Assembly: GCF_000427295.1 (NCBI RefSeq)
Contig: NZ_ATNM01000141.1
Span: 1 to 64,000 of the forward strand
Length of the DNA stretch: 64,000 bases
Origin: Cyclobacterium qasimii M12-11B
GTDB taxonomy: Bacteria > Bacteroidota > Bacteroidia > Cytophagales > Cyclobacteriaceae
Reading direction: 5' to 3'
A program made the translations under genes and the position numbers. Position 1 is the stretch's first letter. Every line of letters starts with the position of its first letter. Shown here one piece after another: positions 1 to 10,295 of the stretch. Under the pieces are notes generated by a model. That model was not told the origin of the DNA. It saw only the letters and a program-made list of their open reading frames with translations, and ran no database searches.

Positions 1-139
1 CGTTAAATAAACGACAATAAATTTGTTGGAATCCTATATGGATATGGTATTAAGCTGATCTTAAACATTCTACCCCGATAATTTTATTTTATAAATGCTC
101 CCAGTCCCATTTTATTAAACAGGGTTTGAACCATCAGAT

Positions 140-2638
140 TTATTGGGTTCCATTGACAAACAAATTCATTGCTTCAGGAGAACCATACATTCTAATGCCG
201 TAGGATTTCCCCATTCCCGGTCTGTTACCAGAATTTTTCAAGTTACGCTCAAACTTAGCTTCCCATGCTTTCTTCAAAATTCTCAATTGCTCAGGGTCTT
301 TATTGATATTAACGCTATTAACTAAGGTCATGATAGTGACACCCATTTGGCCAATAGGATTAGAAGCGGGGCAGGAGGTATATCTCCATTGACTAATTTC
401 CTCCACCCAAGTGTCATTGTTTAGGTGGTTTACTCCCCTGAGAAGACTTTGCGGTATGCGTTCATCACCTGTAAGTCGATAATAATAACTCAAACCGTTT
501 AACCTGATAGAACTTATAAAACCAGCTTCTCCCACGTGAGAAGGAACCCCCTTCTTCCGGTCCTCAATGGAAACGCAATTGCAATGACCCCAAGGAAGGC
601 TGTACAACCAGCCACCACTATGTGCATTTTGTTCAGCAAGTGCATCGTCTGCCAGATGTTTCATGGCATTCAAACAACGCTTTGTAGGGTTTATGTTGTA
701 TTCACCAGCCAAGGCAAGCATGGTCCAACCATTTATCCGGCCGGAATGACTACCACCTTTGAATTTATATGTCCTGTCTTCCGCCAATTTTATTAAATTA
801 TCCCCAATTCGGTTCACTGTTTCTTTCATCCATGGATCTCCGGTTAGTAAATAATAATAGGACATTCCAAGGGTAAATATGTGGCCTAGATTAAATGGGT
901 CCAGACACAGGTAAGGATTAGGGTTTCCTTTGCCAATGTCCAAGTCTACATAGAGTTCCTTCACTTTTTCAACAGGGTGGAACCCACCAACATGGCCTAT
1001 ACTGTGTTCGTGAACCATTCCCGGTCTTGAGGGATAGGATTTTGATTCCCATTTAGAAAAATATTCTTTCAAATCATCATTCACAAAATGGACCACATCT
1101 ACCTCGCTCAAATGACGGGCAGATTCTTCAGCCACATAAAAATATTTTGGGTCACCCGTTCGAACAAACTGAGTCAGTATATGTAATGGGGTGTCGTACT
1201 CATGGTTTCCCCAATTAACTCCTCGCTCGCCCCACCAATCTCCCCAATTCATTGCACCATAATCCCGTTGTTCTTGAATAGACTGGCGATATCCTTCAAA
1301 TTGATTTTCCGCCCAATCGTCATATGTTGCCATTCCTTCGCTGCCAGCAGCAGCAATAAATCCCCATTCTCCCGTATTGATAGCCTGTGTAGGATCAGGT
1401 ATTGGTATTAATCTTTGGTTTGCAGACTTTGCTAGTGAAGCCCCATCACCTGAGAGGTCAAGCCAAATCTGCCAACGGCGGGCTTGCCCCACTCTTAGTC
1501 GATAGGAGTCTTCTTCAAAAAGATAATCATACTTGTACCAAGGAACCATATGAGCAAAGGCACCTTCCTCAAATTCCGGAAGCAAGCCCAGTTTAGCTAC
1601 CTTATTGTTCACCTCAAGGCTCTTCGGCCATTGTTGCCAAAAATCTTTTAGTGCAAAAGACAATGTCCCTTTTCGGTCGCTAATCTCCATCCACCCCGGA
1701 GCCTTACTTCCCTTTCCTGAGCTACCTTCAATAGTGTATTTTTCATCATCCACCTGAAACAGTTTAGCCGTTTGGTTTTCAGTAGGTTTTCCCACCCATC
1801 CCGGGTCACCTCCAATAGTGGCCTTAAGTAGGGGATTAAGTGGCACAATTTCAAAACTCAAATCATCAATATATGCTATAATTCCCGTGTCTGCATTTAC
1901 TAACAACTGTGGTTCAATATAAAACTGTTCCAAGCCGGCAAAGACGGAGGCTCGAAGTCGAAAATCTACCATACGTTTTCCAGCCGGATCATTAAAGGAT
2001 CCGGACAATATCATTGTAGAACGCATTTCTCCATTGGTTTCCACTTTAGAGGAAGTGACTGTTGCTTCGCATCGCTCTTTTGATTTGTTTTTCATGACAA
2101 GCTTGACGTCAAATCGATCAGAAATTCGCAACAAAGCTTCTGGAGTAGTGGCTAATTTTACATTGCCGGAGGAGATAGCTATCCCCTGATTTTTGGAAAC
2201 CCTTACGCCAGTAGATGGCTGCGCTTTCTGCACACCGGTTCCCCATTTCAGTCGGAAATGGCTGGCCTTTTTAGCATGAGGTTTGGCCTGAAAATCCAGA
2301 AGTACCCATCTGGCGCTACCATCTTCCCAGGTAGCTAAAATCTCATTTTGGCAGGGAACTGGATTGTCATTTTGATCAAATAAAACAAAATGACTTCCCT
2401 TAGGCGCCGAGCCTTTTTCAATAGGTATTCCACCTGTAACGGCACGCTGAATATCCAATCCAGCCAACTCCTTCACGCTAATGTCCATGAAAGACTGACC
2501 ATGTGCTAGAGGCATATATGTTAGATACAATCCCATCAAAAAAAATCTAACCAAAATCCTTGATAAAAATATTTTATATAATCCATAGGAGAAATGGATT
2601 CTTTCAGATGTGAACTTATTAGTAGGTAGGAAATTCAT
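140..2638 (-). CDS. Secreted PcRGLX/YetA-like protein, candidate polysaccharide lyase
   Basis: Probable exported glycan-degrading enzyme of 832 residues, last gene of the polysaccharide locus visible here. The N-terminus has a hydrophobic signal segment ending near AHGQ (residues 44-48). Residues about 55-300 resemble the RIFT-barrel start of PcRGLX/YetA proteins (exo-rhamnogalacturonan lyase relatives). The middle and C-terminal part, rich in His, Trp and Tyr, looks like an alpha-toroid, with a His cluster at H543, H545 and H549 and a WGHCNC segment further on. The family link is recalled from sequence style, not from a search. A shorter start at Met35 (2536) is possible, because the n-region before the hydrophobic core is unusually long. 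It lies 175 bp after the preceding beta-helix gene in the same direction. Substrate unknown; a uronic-acid-containing glycan is inferred from the neighbours. Confidence 0.7.
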   Translation of the reverse strand: MNFLPTNKFTSERIHFSYGLYKIFLSRILVRFFLMGLYLTYMPLAHGQSFMDISVKELAGLDIQRAVTGGIPIEKGSAPKGSHFVLFDQNDNPVPCQNEILATWEDGSARWVLLDFQAKPHAKKASHFRLKWGTGVQKAQPSTGVRVSKNQGIAISSGNVKLATTPEALLRISDRFDVKLVMKNKSKERCEATVTSSKVETNGEMRSTMILSGSFNDPAGKRMVDFRLRASVFAGLEQFYIEPQLLVNADTGIIAYIDDLSFEIVPLNPLLKATIGGDPGWVGKPTENQTAKLFQVDDEKYTIEGSSGKGSKAPGWMEISDRKGTLSFALKDFWQQWPKSLEVNNKVAKLGLLPEFEEGAFAHMVPWYKYDYLFEEDSYRLRVGQARRWQIWLDLSGDGASLAKSANQRLIPIPDPTQAINTGEWGFIAAAGSEGMATYDDWAENQFEGYRQSIQEQRDYGAMNWGDWWGERGVNWGNHEYDTPLHILTQFVRTGDPKYFYVAEESARHLSEVDVVHFVNDDLKEYFSKWESKSYPSRPGMVHEHSIGHVGGFHPVEKVKELYVDLDIGKGNPNPYLCLDPFNLGHIFTLGMSYYYLLTGDPWMKETVNRIGDNLIKLAEDRTYKFKGGSHSGRINGWTMLALAGEYNINPTKRCLNAMKHLADDALAEQNAHSGGWLYSLPWGHCNCVSIEDRKKGVPSHVGEAGFISSIRLNGLSYYYRLTGDERIPQSLLRGVNHLNNDTWVEEISQWRYTSCPASNPIGQMGVTIMTLVNSVNINKDPEQLRILKKAWEAKFERNLKNSGNRPGMGKSYGIRMYGSPEAMNLFVNGTQ

Positions 2639-2813
2639 TTGATTTATTTGTCTAATAGATTAACATGCATTATAAATATTTACTCTATACAATCAGGTTG
2701 GTGATTTAAATCATTTCCTAGGTCAAATATCCCTAGCCATACTTTTCAGAAAGCAGTCTCATTTATAAAAATTGTTACTAAAAAATAGTTTTGACTTAAA
2801 CCAATGCCAATTA

Positions 2814-4526
2814 CTACCTCTCCCAGGCAGACCAGCCTTCATCATGGGCCAAATAGGCCCGTCTTCCAAATTCCAGTGGGCGGGAGCCTACCTCAAAAGC
2901 ACCCAAGTCTGGAGCATTCCCTTTGAAATCAGCATTGAATCCTGGAATTTCGATGCCACCATCAATCAATGGATTAGGGATTTGCACGACAGGATCGGTA
3001 ATATTTCTTTTGACATCACCGAACTGATAGGGCTTTCGTCCCCAGACGATAGAATTGATCCTGGATCGGGGAAAATATTCCAGGGAATACGAAGTCCTAT
3101 AGAGTCTGGTTCCAGAAGGTGTGGTACCGAATTTTATACCATTTTGCTCCTTGGCAACCCCCGATGATAGACCTGAAAAATAATCGTAGTCGTAATCGCT
3201 ATTGTCAACTGTTTCACGATCAGAGGCAAGTCTTCCTGGCGCATCAAAGATATTATTCCTTGTGACTGTGTTAGAAATACCATGCCCCGAGAATGCATGA
3301 GTAACACCCATAGGTTGTACTATCGTATTATGAAAAACATATCTCCTACCTCCGGCAAACGGTTCTCGTTCTCCGGTTTTGATAAAAGCCCCTCCACTGG
3401 AGTTACGATGTCCTACTCTGCTTTCTCCAACTACATTTCTATAAATGTATATTGGTCCTTTCGTAGTAGAAGCCGTAGCAATACCATTGAAAAACTGATG
3501 GGCATAATTGCCAAATACTCTTACGTTCATATTGGCTCCTTCGACTTCGATGGCATCATCCCATACACTACGGATCAGATTGCCATAAATATCCGAATCC
3601 CGGTTCATATTGCCCACATTGGAGTAATTTGAGCCACCGCCGATAGCATCATTGAATCCATGATCTTCAGTGGAAAGAATATCATTATAACGTATTACAT
3701 TCCCACCCAGACTTTCTCTAATTGTAATGCCTTGAGGGCCTGCCGGGTGACCCGTTTCCCAATCATTTGAGGCTCCTCTTGGATCTTCAATCAGGTTTCG
3801 TTGGATGGTCAAATTCCAGGTGCCATTTTCTGCATTAATTCCACTATCCGTACTACCTTCTAAATTCCCGTAGGTGATGGGGCCGCCTATTCTACCCCAA
3901 AAAGTGATATAACACTGTTCGATAACAATATCATGTCTGTCTTTCTTGATGCGAATACCATCTGTCTTCGCATTACGGACTTCTATTCCCCGAACGATTA
4001 CATAGTCAGCATCAATTTGTATTCCCTCATTGCCTACATTGCCCATATTAATTACGGAGCGGGTATTTTCAGGTACAGTGATTAGATGGTAGGCTTCTGG
4101 CGTCCCCGATTCTGTAATAATGATGGGGTCAGTCGATTCACCTTCCGGCAGGTATGTTGTCTTTCCAATTGGGAATTGATCAGATCGAGTAGTGAAATTC
4201 ATGGCTGTTTTAGCCTGATCACTTGATAGTTCGACTTGATAGTCTGTATTAGGGTCAAGACCGATAATACTCCCTCGATATTGGCCATCTCTGTCATCAT
4301 ACACCAGATTAAGTCCTATTGTCCAATCTGAATCTGATGGCTTTTTGTATTTCACTGTGCAAGTTCCAGACTCAGGTGTGGTCCAATACAAGCCAGTACA
4401 TTCATAGGTAGATACAGCGTAAGGATTGGTAACATCCTTACCTGGAGTTTGACTATACCCATCATGCCAAATTAATAAGGCAGTGAATACAATGATCAAG
4501 TTGAAAGGTCTCATAAAAATTTTCAA
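2814..4526 (-). CDS. Secreted right-handed parallel beta-helix protein, candidate lyase
   Basis: Exported 570-residue protein. A signal peptide covers residues 1-26 (ends GYSQ). Residues about 30-115 look like a fibronectin-III-type domain, and 130-480 carry short N/D/G-rich repeats (IVRGIEV, VIEQCYI, NVIRYND, DIYGNLI) typical of a parallel beta-helix. It shares a conserved block with the 815-residue protein upstream: NVIRYND (276-282), DH (288-289), ND (292-293), RDSD (309-312), DD (323-324) and two Glu (327, 329). These acidic, Arg and His residues are a plausible active or metal site. I do not see the chondroitinase-B/PL6 signature, so no PL family is assigned. It lies 80 bp downstream of the PL9-like gene, probably on the same transcript. 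An internal start at Met5 is possible. Confidence 0.75.
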   Translation of the reverse strand: MKIFMRPFNLIIVFTALLIWHDGYSQTPGKDVTNPYAVSTYECTGLYWTTPESGTCTVKYKKPSDSDWTIGLNLVYDDRDGQYRGSIIGLDPNTDYQVELSSDQAKTAMNFTTRSDQFPIGKTTYLPEGESTDPIIITESGTPEAYHLITVPENTRSVINMGNVGNEGIQIDADYVIVRGIEVRNAKTDGIRIKKDRHDIVIEQCYITFWGRIGGPITYGNLEGSTDSGINAENGTWNLTIQRNLIEDPRGASNDWETGHPAGPQGITIRESLGGNVIRYNDILSTEDHGFNDAIGGGSNYSNVGNMNRDSDIYGNLIRSVWDDAIEVEGANMNVRVFGNYAHQFFNGIATASTTKGPIYIYRNVVGESRVGHRNSSGGAFIKTGEREPFAGGRRYVFHNTIVQPMGVTHAFSGHGISNTVTRNNIFDAPGRLASDRETVDNSDYDYDYFSGLSSGVAKEQNGIKFGTTPSGTRLYRTSYSLEYFPRSRINSIVWGRKPYQFGDVKRNITDPVVQIPNPLIDGGIEIPGFNADFKGNAPDLGAFEVGSRPLEFGRRAYLAHDEGWSAWER

Positions 4527-4606
4527 GTTAATTTAAATCAATTAGGTGTAATTTTTAATCCAATATTGCCGAAATCCGCCTAACAAGCTATGCGATTTGT
4601 TTGGAT

Positions 4607-7093
4607 TTAGAATTGCTCATAAACCCCCAGGTCCGGAGCAGTTTCATTGAATGGGAATCCAAGGTCAGATCCAACATTCACAAGTCCTGACCCGGCTTTC
4701 AATCGCAGGAAATCCGGTGAACTAGGTTCCAAACTTACAAAATCACTGGCAGAAACCGTATAATCCGACAAATTCCAACTGTTATGGTGATGTAATCCAC
4801 TCCGGTAACTCGGGACTTTATTGCTAAATTCAATATTGTTAACCGTAGTCGTCGTTTTGCCAAGAGTATAACCCGAGTTGTTGTTGTAAGAGACGTTGTT
4901 ATAAAACAAGACATCCACACCACTATTAAAGTCAATTCCTGTAGCCCTATTGTTATACGAAATATTGTGATGTACATAGGTGTTGAAGCTTTGATTAGCT
5001 CCTCCAGCCTTTATTCCGTTTCCATTGCCATTAGCAATGCCATTGGAGTGGATGATGTTGTATGCGAATTCTGTATTTGTAGATCTCCATGAATCCACAC
5101 CATCGTCTGAATTGTGGTACACAAGGTTATTGAATGCGCTATTCCCATCACCTGAAGAAATGCTTATGCCGTCAGCATCTCCACCGTCGTTCCCCCAGTT
5201 ATCAACTGCATAAGTTAGACCGGCATCCGAGTTGTCATGAATTATTGAGTTTTTAACGGTATTAAACGACCCCTCAGCTCCGTATGGATACGCTTCGTAA
5301 TCACTAAAAATGTGAATTCCGGTCCCTGAGTTATGATGTGAATGTATTCCATCCATTAAATTGTGATTCCCGGTTATGCGAAGACCAGTTTGTGGCATGT
5401 TTCTTACTTCAATTCGTCGCAACACTATCCAACTTCCAGTTAATTGAATGCGAACCTTTGCTGCTTTTGCATGACCGGTCCCATCAAAAATAGCAAGCTC
5501 ACCGGGATAGCTCTCGTAAATTATGGGATTGCTTTCTGTTCCCGATTGATTAAATCGAATATTTCCAACAGGCAAGTCGTATTGCCCACCCCTCAAGAAT
5601 ACGACATCTCCAGCTTGTGACTGGCTAATTCCGGTCCTGAGATTACAAGGGTTTTCCTGTGAACAACTAGATCCGCTTCCTGTTGGTGATACGAAAAGAT
5701 TGCGCTGGCCAGCACCGAGAGCGGTTTGCACTACCTCCTGTGGACCAGGACTATTTGCTGCCGATATCCTTGCTCCTTCAAGTCGCTGGAGAAGATCAAG
5801 GGTTGATTCGTCACTTCCAAGGTTCACATTGCCCACGCCTACACCAATTGCAGGACTAGCAGGCGATAGACGAAGGAAATTGGGATTGTTACGGTACGTA
5901 CTTTTGAATAGCGGTGCAGTGATGTCCAGGTTCCAACTGTTCTTTTCCTGAGAGGAATTAGAGCTGATGTCTACGGTATTTCCAGGGCCAGGAATGGTAA
6001 GATTGTTCTTAAAAACATTGCCTGCTGTTTGGGTACCCTGGAAGCTTGCGCCATATTTGGCCTTGCCGGTGTTATCGCCTCTATTATTGTTAAATGCGGT
6101 ATTGTTTATAAAGGAAACATTTGATCCATTGTTATCTGTGAATCCTCTCTTCTTATTGTGAAAAGCCACGTTGTTTTGGAAGACATTATTACCACCGATA
6201 GGTCCACCCCCTTTGAAACCGTTTCCATTGCCTTCCGGCCCATAGCCATTGTCGAATGCAACATTGTTTTCAACAAGTGAATTATATCCTTCCCAAACGT
6301 CTATTCCATCATCTGAGTTATTATAAACCAAATTCCATCTAACAATATTGCCACTTCCATTTGTGATGCCTATACCATCCGCGTTATTTCCCGCCTTAGT
6401 GGGATCCCCTGACATCGGAACTATGTCGTAGTTGTCGTAAGCCACACACCACTCGTAAATATTGTTGTTACCCTTGTAGTTTTGTATTCCAGTGAAGTTA
6501 TGTCCATGAGCTACCAATCCAGTTATTAGGTTGTCAGATCCGAATACTATGAAGCCCCGGTGGGGGCCATTTCTAGTAGTAAAATTAGCGAAAACATTGT
6601 GGTTAGCAGACACTGCTGGGAAATCCTTGCTCTTGGGTAATTTGGGTAGGTCAGATCCGTCAAGAATAGCCCACTCTCCTGGATAGGAAGCCCAGACAAT
6701 TTTTTGGGAAGAAGTCCCCGAAATTTTGAAGGTCACTTTTATTGGGTAAATTCCGCCACGCATATAAACCACATCACCGGGTTGCACACTGGCCGCTGCC
6801 TTGGTAATGGTTTTAAAAGGAGTTTTGACACTTCGGCCATCATTGCTGTCATTTCCGCTAGGGGAAACATACATAGTAGCAGGAGGGACGACGTAAGGGC
6901 TAGGAAGTCTTGGCTCTGGGTTTTGTTTTAAATTTACCACCTTAGGACTGATCGTTTCATAGGTGGATAAATCTCGATCATTCAAGCTAACTACAAACGA
7001 ATTAGTATCAGATGTTCCCTGGCTTTTCCCCTCAATATTGAAAAGCAAAGTAAGACAGAACACCAATTCAATTGCAATAAAAATCTTTTTCAT
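4607..7093 (-). CDS. Secreted protein with two tandem PL9-like pectate-lyase domains
   Basis: 828-residue exported protein with signal peptide about 1-26 and two complete beta-helix domains (about 70-430 and 465-828). Each starts with the same module (YVSPSGNDSNDG at 74, FVSPTGSGSS at 467) followed by GDVVYMRGG or GDVVFLRGG. Each half keeps the residues known in PL9 (Dickeya Pel9A): a Ca-binding Asp in ADG (D239, D641), the SDDGxD motif (D261/D262/D265 and D663/D664/D667), and the catalytic-base Lys in GNGNGxK (K294, K695). The spacing between halves is 401-402 residues, so this is an internal duplication with both sites preserved. PL9 enzymes cleave polygalacturonate-type chains by Ca-dependent beta-elimination; the exact substrate here is inference. 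Flanking genes encode other beta-helix proteins of the same locus. Confidence 0.85.
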   Translation of the reverse strand: MKKIFIAIELVFCLTLLFNIEGKSQGTSDTNSFVVSLNDRDLSTYETISPKVVNLKQNPEPRLPSPYVVPPATMYVSPSGNDSNDGRSVKTPFKTITKAAASVQPGDVVYMRGGIYPIKVTFKISGTSSQKIVWASYPGEWAILDGSDLPKLPKSKDFPAVSANHNVFANFTTRNGPHRGFIVFGSDNLITGLVAHGHNFTGIQNYKGNNNIYEWCVAYDNYDIVPMSGDPTKAGNNADGIGITNGSGNIVRWNLVYNNSDDGIDVWEGYNSLVENNVAFDNGYGPEGNGNGFKGGGPIGGNNVFQNNVAFHNKKRGFTDNNGSNVSFINNTAFNNNRGDNTGKAKYGASFQGTQTAGNVFKNNLTIPGPGNTVDISSNSSQEKNSWNLDITAPLFKSTYRNNPNFLRLSPASPAIGVGVGNVNLGSDESTLDLLQRLEGARISAANSPGPQEVVQTALGAGQRNLFVSPTGSGSSCSQENPCNLRTGISQSQAGDVVFLRGGQYDLPVGNIRFNQSGTESNPIIYESYPGELAIFDGTGHAKAAKVRIQLTGSWIVLRRIEVRNMPQTGLRITGNHNLMDGIHSHHNSGTGIHIFSDYEAYPYGAEGSFNTVKNSIIHDNSDAGLTYAVDNWGNDGGDADGISISSGDGNSAFNNLVYHNSDDGVDSWRSTNTEFAYNIIHSNGIANGNGNGIKAGGANQSFNTYVHHNISYNNRATGIDFNSGVDVLFYNNVSYNNNSGYTLGKTTTTVNNIEFSNKVPSYRSGLHHHNSWNLSDYTVSASDFVSLEPSSPDFLRLKAGSGLVNVGSDLGFPFNETAPDLGVYEQF

Positions 7094-7305
7094 AATTTAT
7101 ATTTATCTTCAAATTGATAAGTCATTAATAAAGGCAACTGAATTTCAAATACACCAGAAGCAGGATCAAGGTGCTACTGTCCTAAATCAACCAAAATAAG
7201 TCCGTTACAAACCCAATAACTGCCTTGTATAGTTGATCAAAGGGAGCGATAGACCTATTTTCGCGAGCTCAGACTTGAGACTATCGAGAGCTTTGCGCTT
7301 GCTGT

Positions 7306-9753
7306 TTATTCTCGCTCCCGATTCCAATATTGTTCAAAGAATACTCCTGGATTATCTGTAATAATCACCTGATTTAGATTAATATTTCCATCGATATCTT
7401 TTATAAATATCTGATGTTTCCCAGCTTGTAGCTCATCTCCTAATTCTTGCAAAAACATGACTCTAAAGTCATTTTCATCTGCCACACTCCACCGATAGCC
7501 TGGTTGATATTGAAAAGTTTCTTCTGGATTATCATCTAAGATCAACTGGAATTTACGGGGTCTTGAATTGATTTTTATAGCCATCCGCATGAGTAAAAAA
7601 TACCTCCCAGGCTTTTTAATATTAAATTGGGCTTCAATCGATGTTTCTTTTGAGTCCTCATTTAGCTCAATGTATTTGCCTTTAGAAACCGTCGGATCAT
7701 TGGATTTTCTGGTGATCTCTGCCATGTCGGGAAGATCAGCAGCCTCGATATAAACCGTATTGGGTGCAGCGGAAGGTTTTAGGTCTTCTTTAAATTTACC
7801 CTTCGCATAAAGTGAGATAGGACGTGATAGTCCATCCGGCGTTTTGATAATAAAAGCCCCTCTAAATAACGGGCGACCACGTAGTTTGCCTTCATCAAGT
7901 GTGACGGTGAGTTTAATGGATTCCCCGGGATTTATTTCCCCTGAAGAAGGACTTACTTTAAACCAGTTTGAAACCTTGTTCTGTCGAATGTCAAATTTGA
8001 CTGACTGTTTTTCCGAAGCAGGTAAGCTTAGTGTCACCTCCTTTATTGTTTTCTGAACAGGAACAGAAAATTGCAACTCCTGAGGATAGGCGGTTAAAGC
8101 AAATGGGCGAAATGGTAAAACGTTTATTCCATTTATAAATGCGCCCATGTCTTCTCCTTCAGGAGTGATGTTGGCAAGAGGAACTGATTTAGCCTTAGCA
8201 ATACTATTGGTGGCTAACTGATAATTACCCTTAAGTGGGTCTATCAATTGAGGATCACCCACCATGCCATTCATTTCCAGACCATTCTCGTGATAGGTCG
8301 ATAAAAGCTCCTTGGAGAGCTGAAGGTTATTTTCAATCCAAAATAGATCATTGTCAAAATCGTCCCATTTGGCCCAATCGGGTGGACGTTGATTAGCTGA
8401 GGAAAAGATATTATTGCGCATAAAACCAAGTTGCCGGTGCGGGATTGGGTTATGATAATTGTGGTAGGGTGCTGTATTAAACCCGTAAAGCGTATTGTTT
8501 AAATAATACCTTTTACCGCCTTGAGGTTTTCCATGGCCATTTTTAAAGTAGTTAAATGTTAAACCGCTTTCATCCCCTAGGTTAGTCAGTAGGTTTCCAA
8601 ATACAAATTGTGGCCCTAGAATAGTGGCTCCTGTACTGACTCCCATTAAGGTTCCTTCTACTTTATTCTGGTAAAAACGATTGTTCATACCGCCACCCTC
8701 TAGTTCTGCACTGTCATCATTACCGAAAGCCAAGTAATTGCCATATATATCACTATCCCTGTAAAAACCTCCCCGGATGGAGCCATTTTCAGAAGATTCG
8801 ATGACATCGTTCCATCGATGCTCATCACTGCCTATCATGTCATTGTACCGAATTACATTACTACCTCGTGAATTCCATACATATACCGCACTAGGTCCAG
8901 TAGGATGCGAGAACATCCAGGAATTGGCCCTGAGACGTGGATCGTGTATATAAGATCTTTCTACTACCGTGCCTAGGCTATTCATAATCTTTACTCCGGC
9001 GTCATAATTTATTACTTTTCCATTCGAGTCCAGGTATCTACCAATGGTGTTATTCCCTCGTAAACTCTTGCTCGTAAATACCTGTTTACCAAGGCGACCC
9101 CATCCGGAAATGTCACAGTTGATGATGCGTATGTATTCCGATTCAAATACTTCAATCCCATGGTTGTACCCTCCTTCAATTGTCACATTTTCGAGAATCA
9201 CATACTTAGCATTTTTAAACAGGACGGCTGCAGTTTGAGCATCCTTATCGATATATTCCCGCTTCAATACCCATCCTGTTGGTGCCGTATATTTGATCCA
9301 TCCATCCGGTTTACCCTCGTCGGAAATTACGATTCCGCCTTTACTATTCGCTGTAAGTTTACTCAAGTCGATTACTTTAGCAATGGGAGGATTACTCGTC
9401 CAGGTACGGAAATCTTCTTGAAAGATAATTTGGCTGCTATCTAGTGAGGAGCGCACGCGTAATTGCCATTCGGTATCTTCTTCCAATCCAAAAATACTTC
9501 CTTTCCAAACCCCAAGAGGAAGGTCACTGATTGTTTTGAAAGTAGGTCGCCAAATTTGTGTCCCTTTACGACGATAATCAACGATATATTCCTTCTCTGA
9601 AACCCCTTTAGGATAAAAATAGTAACTGCTGTTGTTAAAACTGGGTTTGATTTCAATATCACCCTTGTTCAATACCAAATCAATTTCAGGGCTCTGTGCG
9701 TGTAGAGCCAATGAAAAAAATATCATTATAAATGACAAAAAAGCATTCTTCAT
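7306..9753 (-). CDS. Secreted multidomain beta-helix protein with C-terminal carbohydrate-binding-like domain
   Basis: 815-residue exported protein, first of the four-gene enzyme block. Signal peptide residues 1-20 (ends LHAQ). Residues 25-118 form a fibronectin-like domain, about 125-540 a right-handed beta-helix, about 560-655 an Ig/ASH-like domain (FKVSPSSGEINPGESIKL), and 670-815 a beta-rich module beginning YIEAADLPDMAEI that resembles a carbohydrate-binding jelly roll. The core block NVIRYND (299-305), EH (311-312), ND (315-316), RDSD (332-335), DD (346-347) and Glu (350, 352) matches the 570-residue protein at 2814-4526, so the two are paralogues of different architecture. Lyase activity is inferred from fold and context only. 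The end of the gene takes part in an inverted repeat (7242-7249 with 7312-7319) that could stabilise or process the mRNA. Confidence 0.75.
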   Translation of the reverse strand: MKNAFLSFIMIFFSLALHAQSPEIDLVLNKGDIEIKPSFNNSSYYFYPKGVSEKEYIVDYRRKGTQIWRPTFKTISDLPLGVWKGSIFGLEEDTEWQLRVRSSLDSSQIIFQEDFRTWTSNPPIAKVIDLSKLTANSKGGIVISDEGKPDGWIKYTAPTGWVLKREYIDKDAQTAAVLFKNAKYVILENVTIEGGYNHGIEVFESEYIRIINCDISGWGRLGKQVFTSKSLRGNNTIGRYLDSNGKVINYDAGVKIMNSLGTVVERSYIHDPRLRANSWMFSHPTGPSAVYVWNSRGSNVIRYNDMIGSDEHRWNDVIESSENGSIRGGFYRDSDIYGNYLAFGNDDSAELEGGGMNNRFYQNKVEGTLMGVSTGATILGPQFVFGNLLTNLGDESGLTFNYFKNGHGKPQGGKRYYLNNTLYGFNTAPYHNYHNPIPHRQLGFMRNNIFSSANQRPPDWAKWDDFDNDLFWIENNLQLSKELLSTYHENGLEMNGMVGDPQLIDPLKGNYQLATNSIAKAKSVPLANITPEGEDMGAFINGINVLPFRPFALTAYPQELQFSVPVQKTIKEVTLSLPASEKQSVKFDIRQNKVSNWFKVSPSSGEINPGESIKLTVTLDEGKLRGRPLFRGAFIIKTPDGLSRPISLYAKGKFKEDLKPSAAPNTVYIEAADLPDMAEITRKSNDPTVSKGKYIELNEDSKETSIEAQFNIKKPGRYFLLMRMAIKINSRPRKFQLILDDNPEETFQYQPGYRWSVADENDFRVMFLQELGDELQAGKHQIFIKDIDGNINLNQVIITDNPGVFFEQYWNRERE

Positions 9754-10181
9754 TTCATTGTAATTTAAATTTTTAATTCATGACCTAAAACGTCATAAAA
9801 ATTAATCAAGCCCGGATCAGGCAATAGAATTTCCTAATTCATCGGGAAGTGTTGCAATTGCCATAAAATCAGGCTGTTTCGAGATTTTATCGTGGCAGAG
9901 CAATGGTGAACTTGCCTTTCCGTCAGGTAGAATTGAAAGCAGCAAAGAAGTAGTTGATTTTAAAGCGATTTCATCACGTAATAGACTGTCTATCGGGGTA
10001 AAGATGCACTAAATTCACTTAGCTACACATCCAGAAAATTTTAAGGGGTTTTGTTCCGTGATCAGTGGAAGCTGACCAAAGCTAACACTGAGCGTATAGG
10101 TGTTTTATCTTTAGATAAGCGACTAAAATGTTGTAATATCAAGGCGTATAATTGTTTATTTAGGTGATTTTAAATCGATAT

Positions 10182-10211
10182 ATCCCTCCAAAAATCAACT
10201 TTTGGAGGGAT
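10182..10211. terminator. Perfect hairpin downstream of the Sus genes
   Basis: Arms ATCCCTCCAAAA (10182-10193) and TTTTGGAGGGAT (10200-10211) pair perfectly over 12 bp around a 6-nt loop. There is no long T-tract, so it may be a terminator, an attenuator or an mRNA-stabilising end. Confidence 0.55.
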
Positions 10212-10255
10212 TGGTATAATTTACTAGCTCACATCAATGATTGTAATGAAGAGTA

Positions 10256-10295
10256 AATAATAATTCCGTATTTAACAAAATACGGAATTATTATT
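10256..10295 (-). terminator. Long hairpin 3' of the DUF1735 gene
   Basis: 18-bp perfect arms (10256-10273 and 10278-10295) with a 4-nt loop; the core is AATTCCGTATTT. Read on the minus strand it is followed by T-rich sequence and lies about 50 bp after the stop of the DUF1735 gene, which fits a terminator for the susCD transcript. Confidence 0.65.

Noticed and set aside
2814-9753. Calling the two beta-helix proteins PL6 (chondroitinase B/alginate lyase)
   Set aside because: The fold is similar but the PL6 catalytic Lys/Arg signature is not visible, so only the fold is claimed.
9820-10015. Open frames of about 60-70 codons on both strands
   Set aside because: No credible start, no recognised family, and the two strands mirror each other; not supported as a gene.
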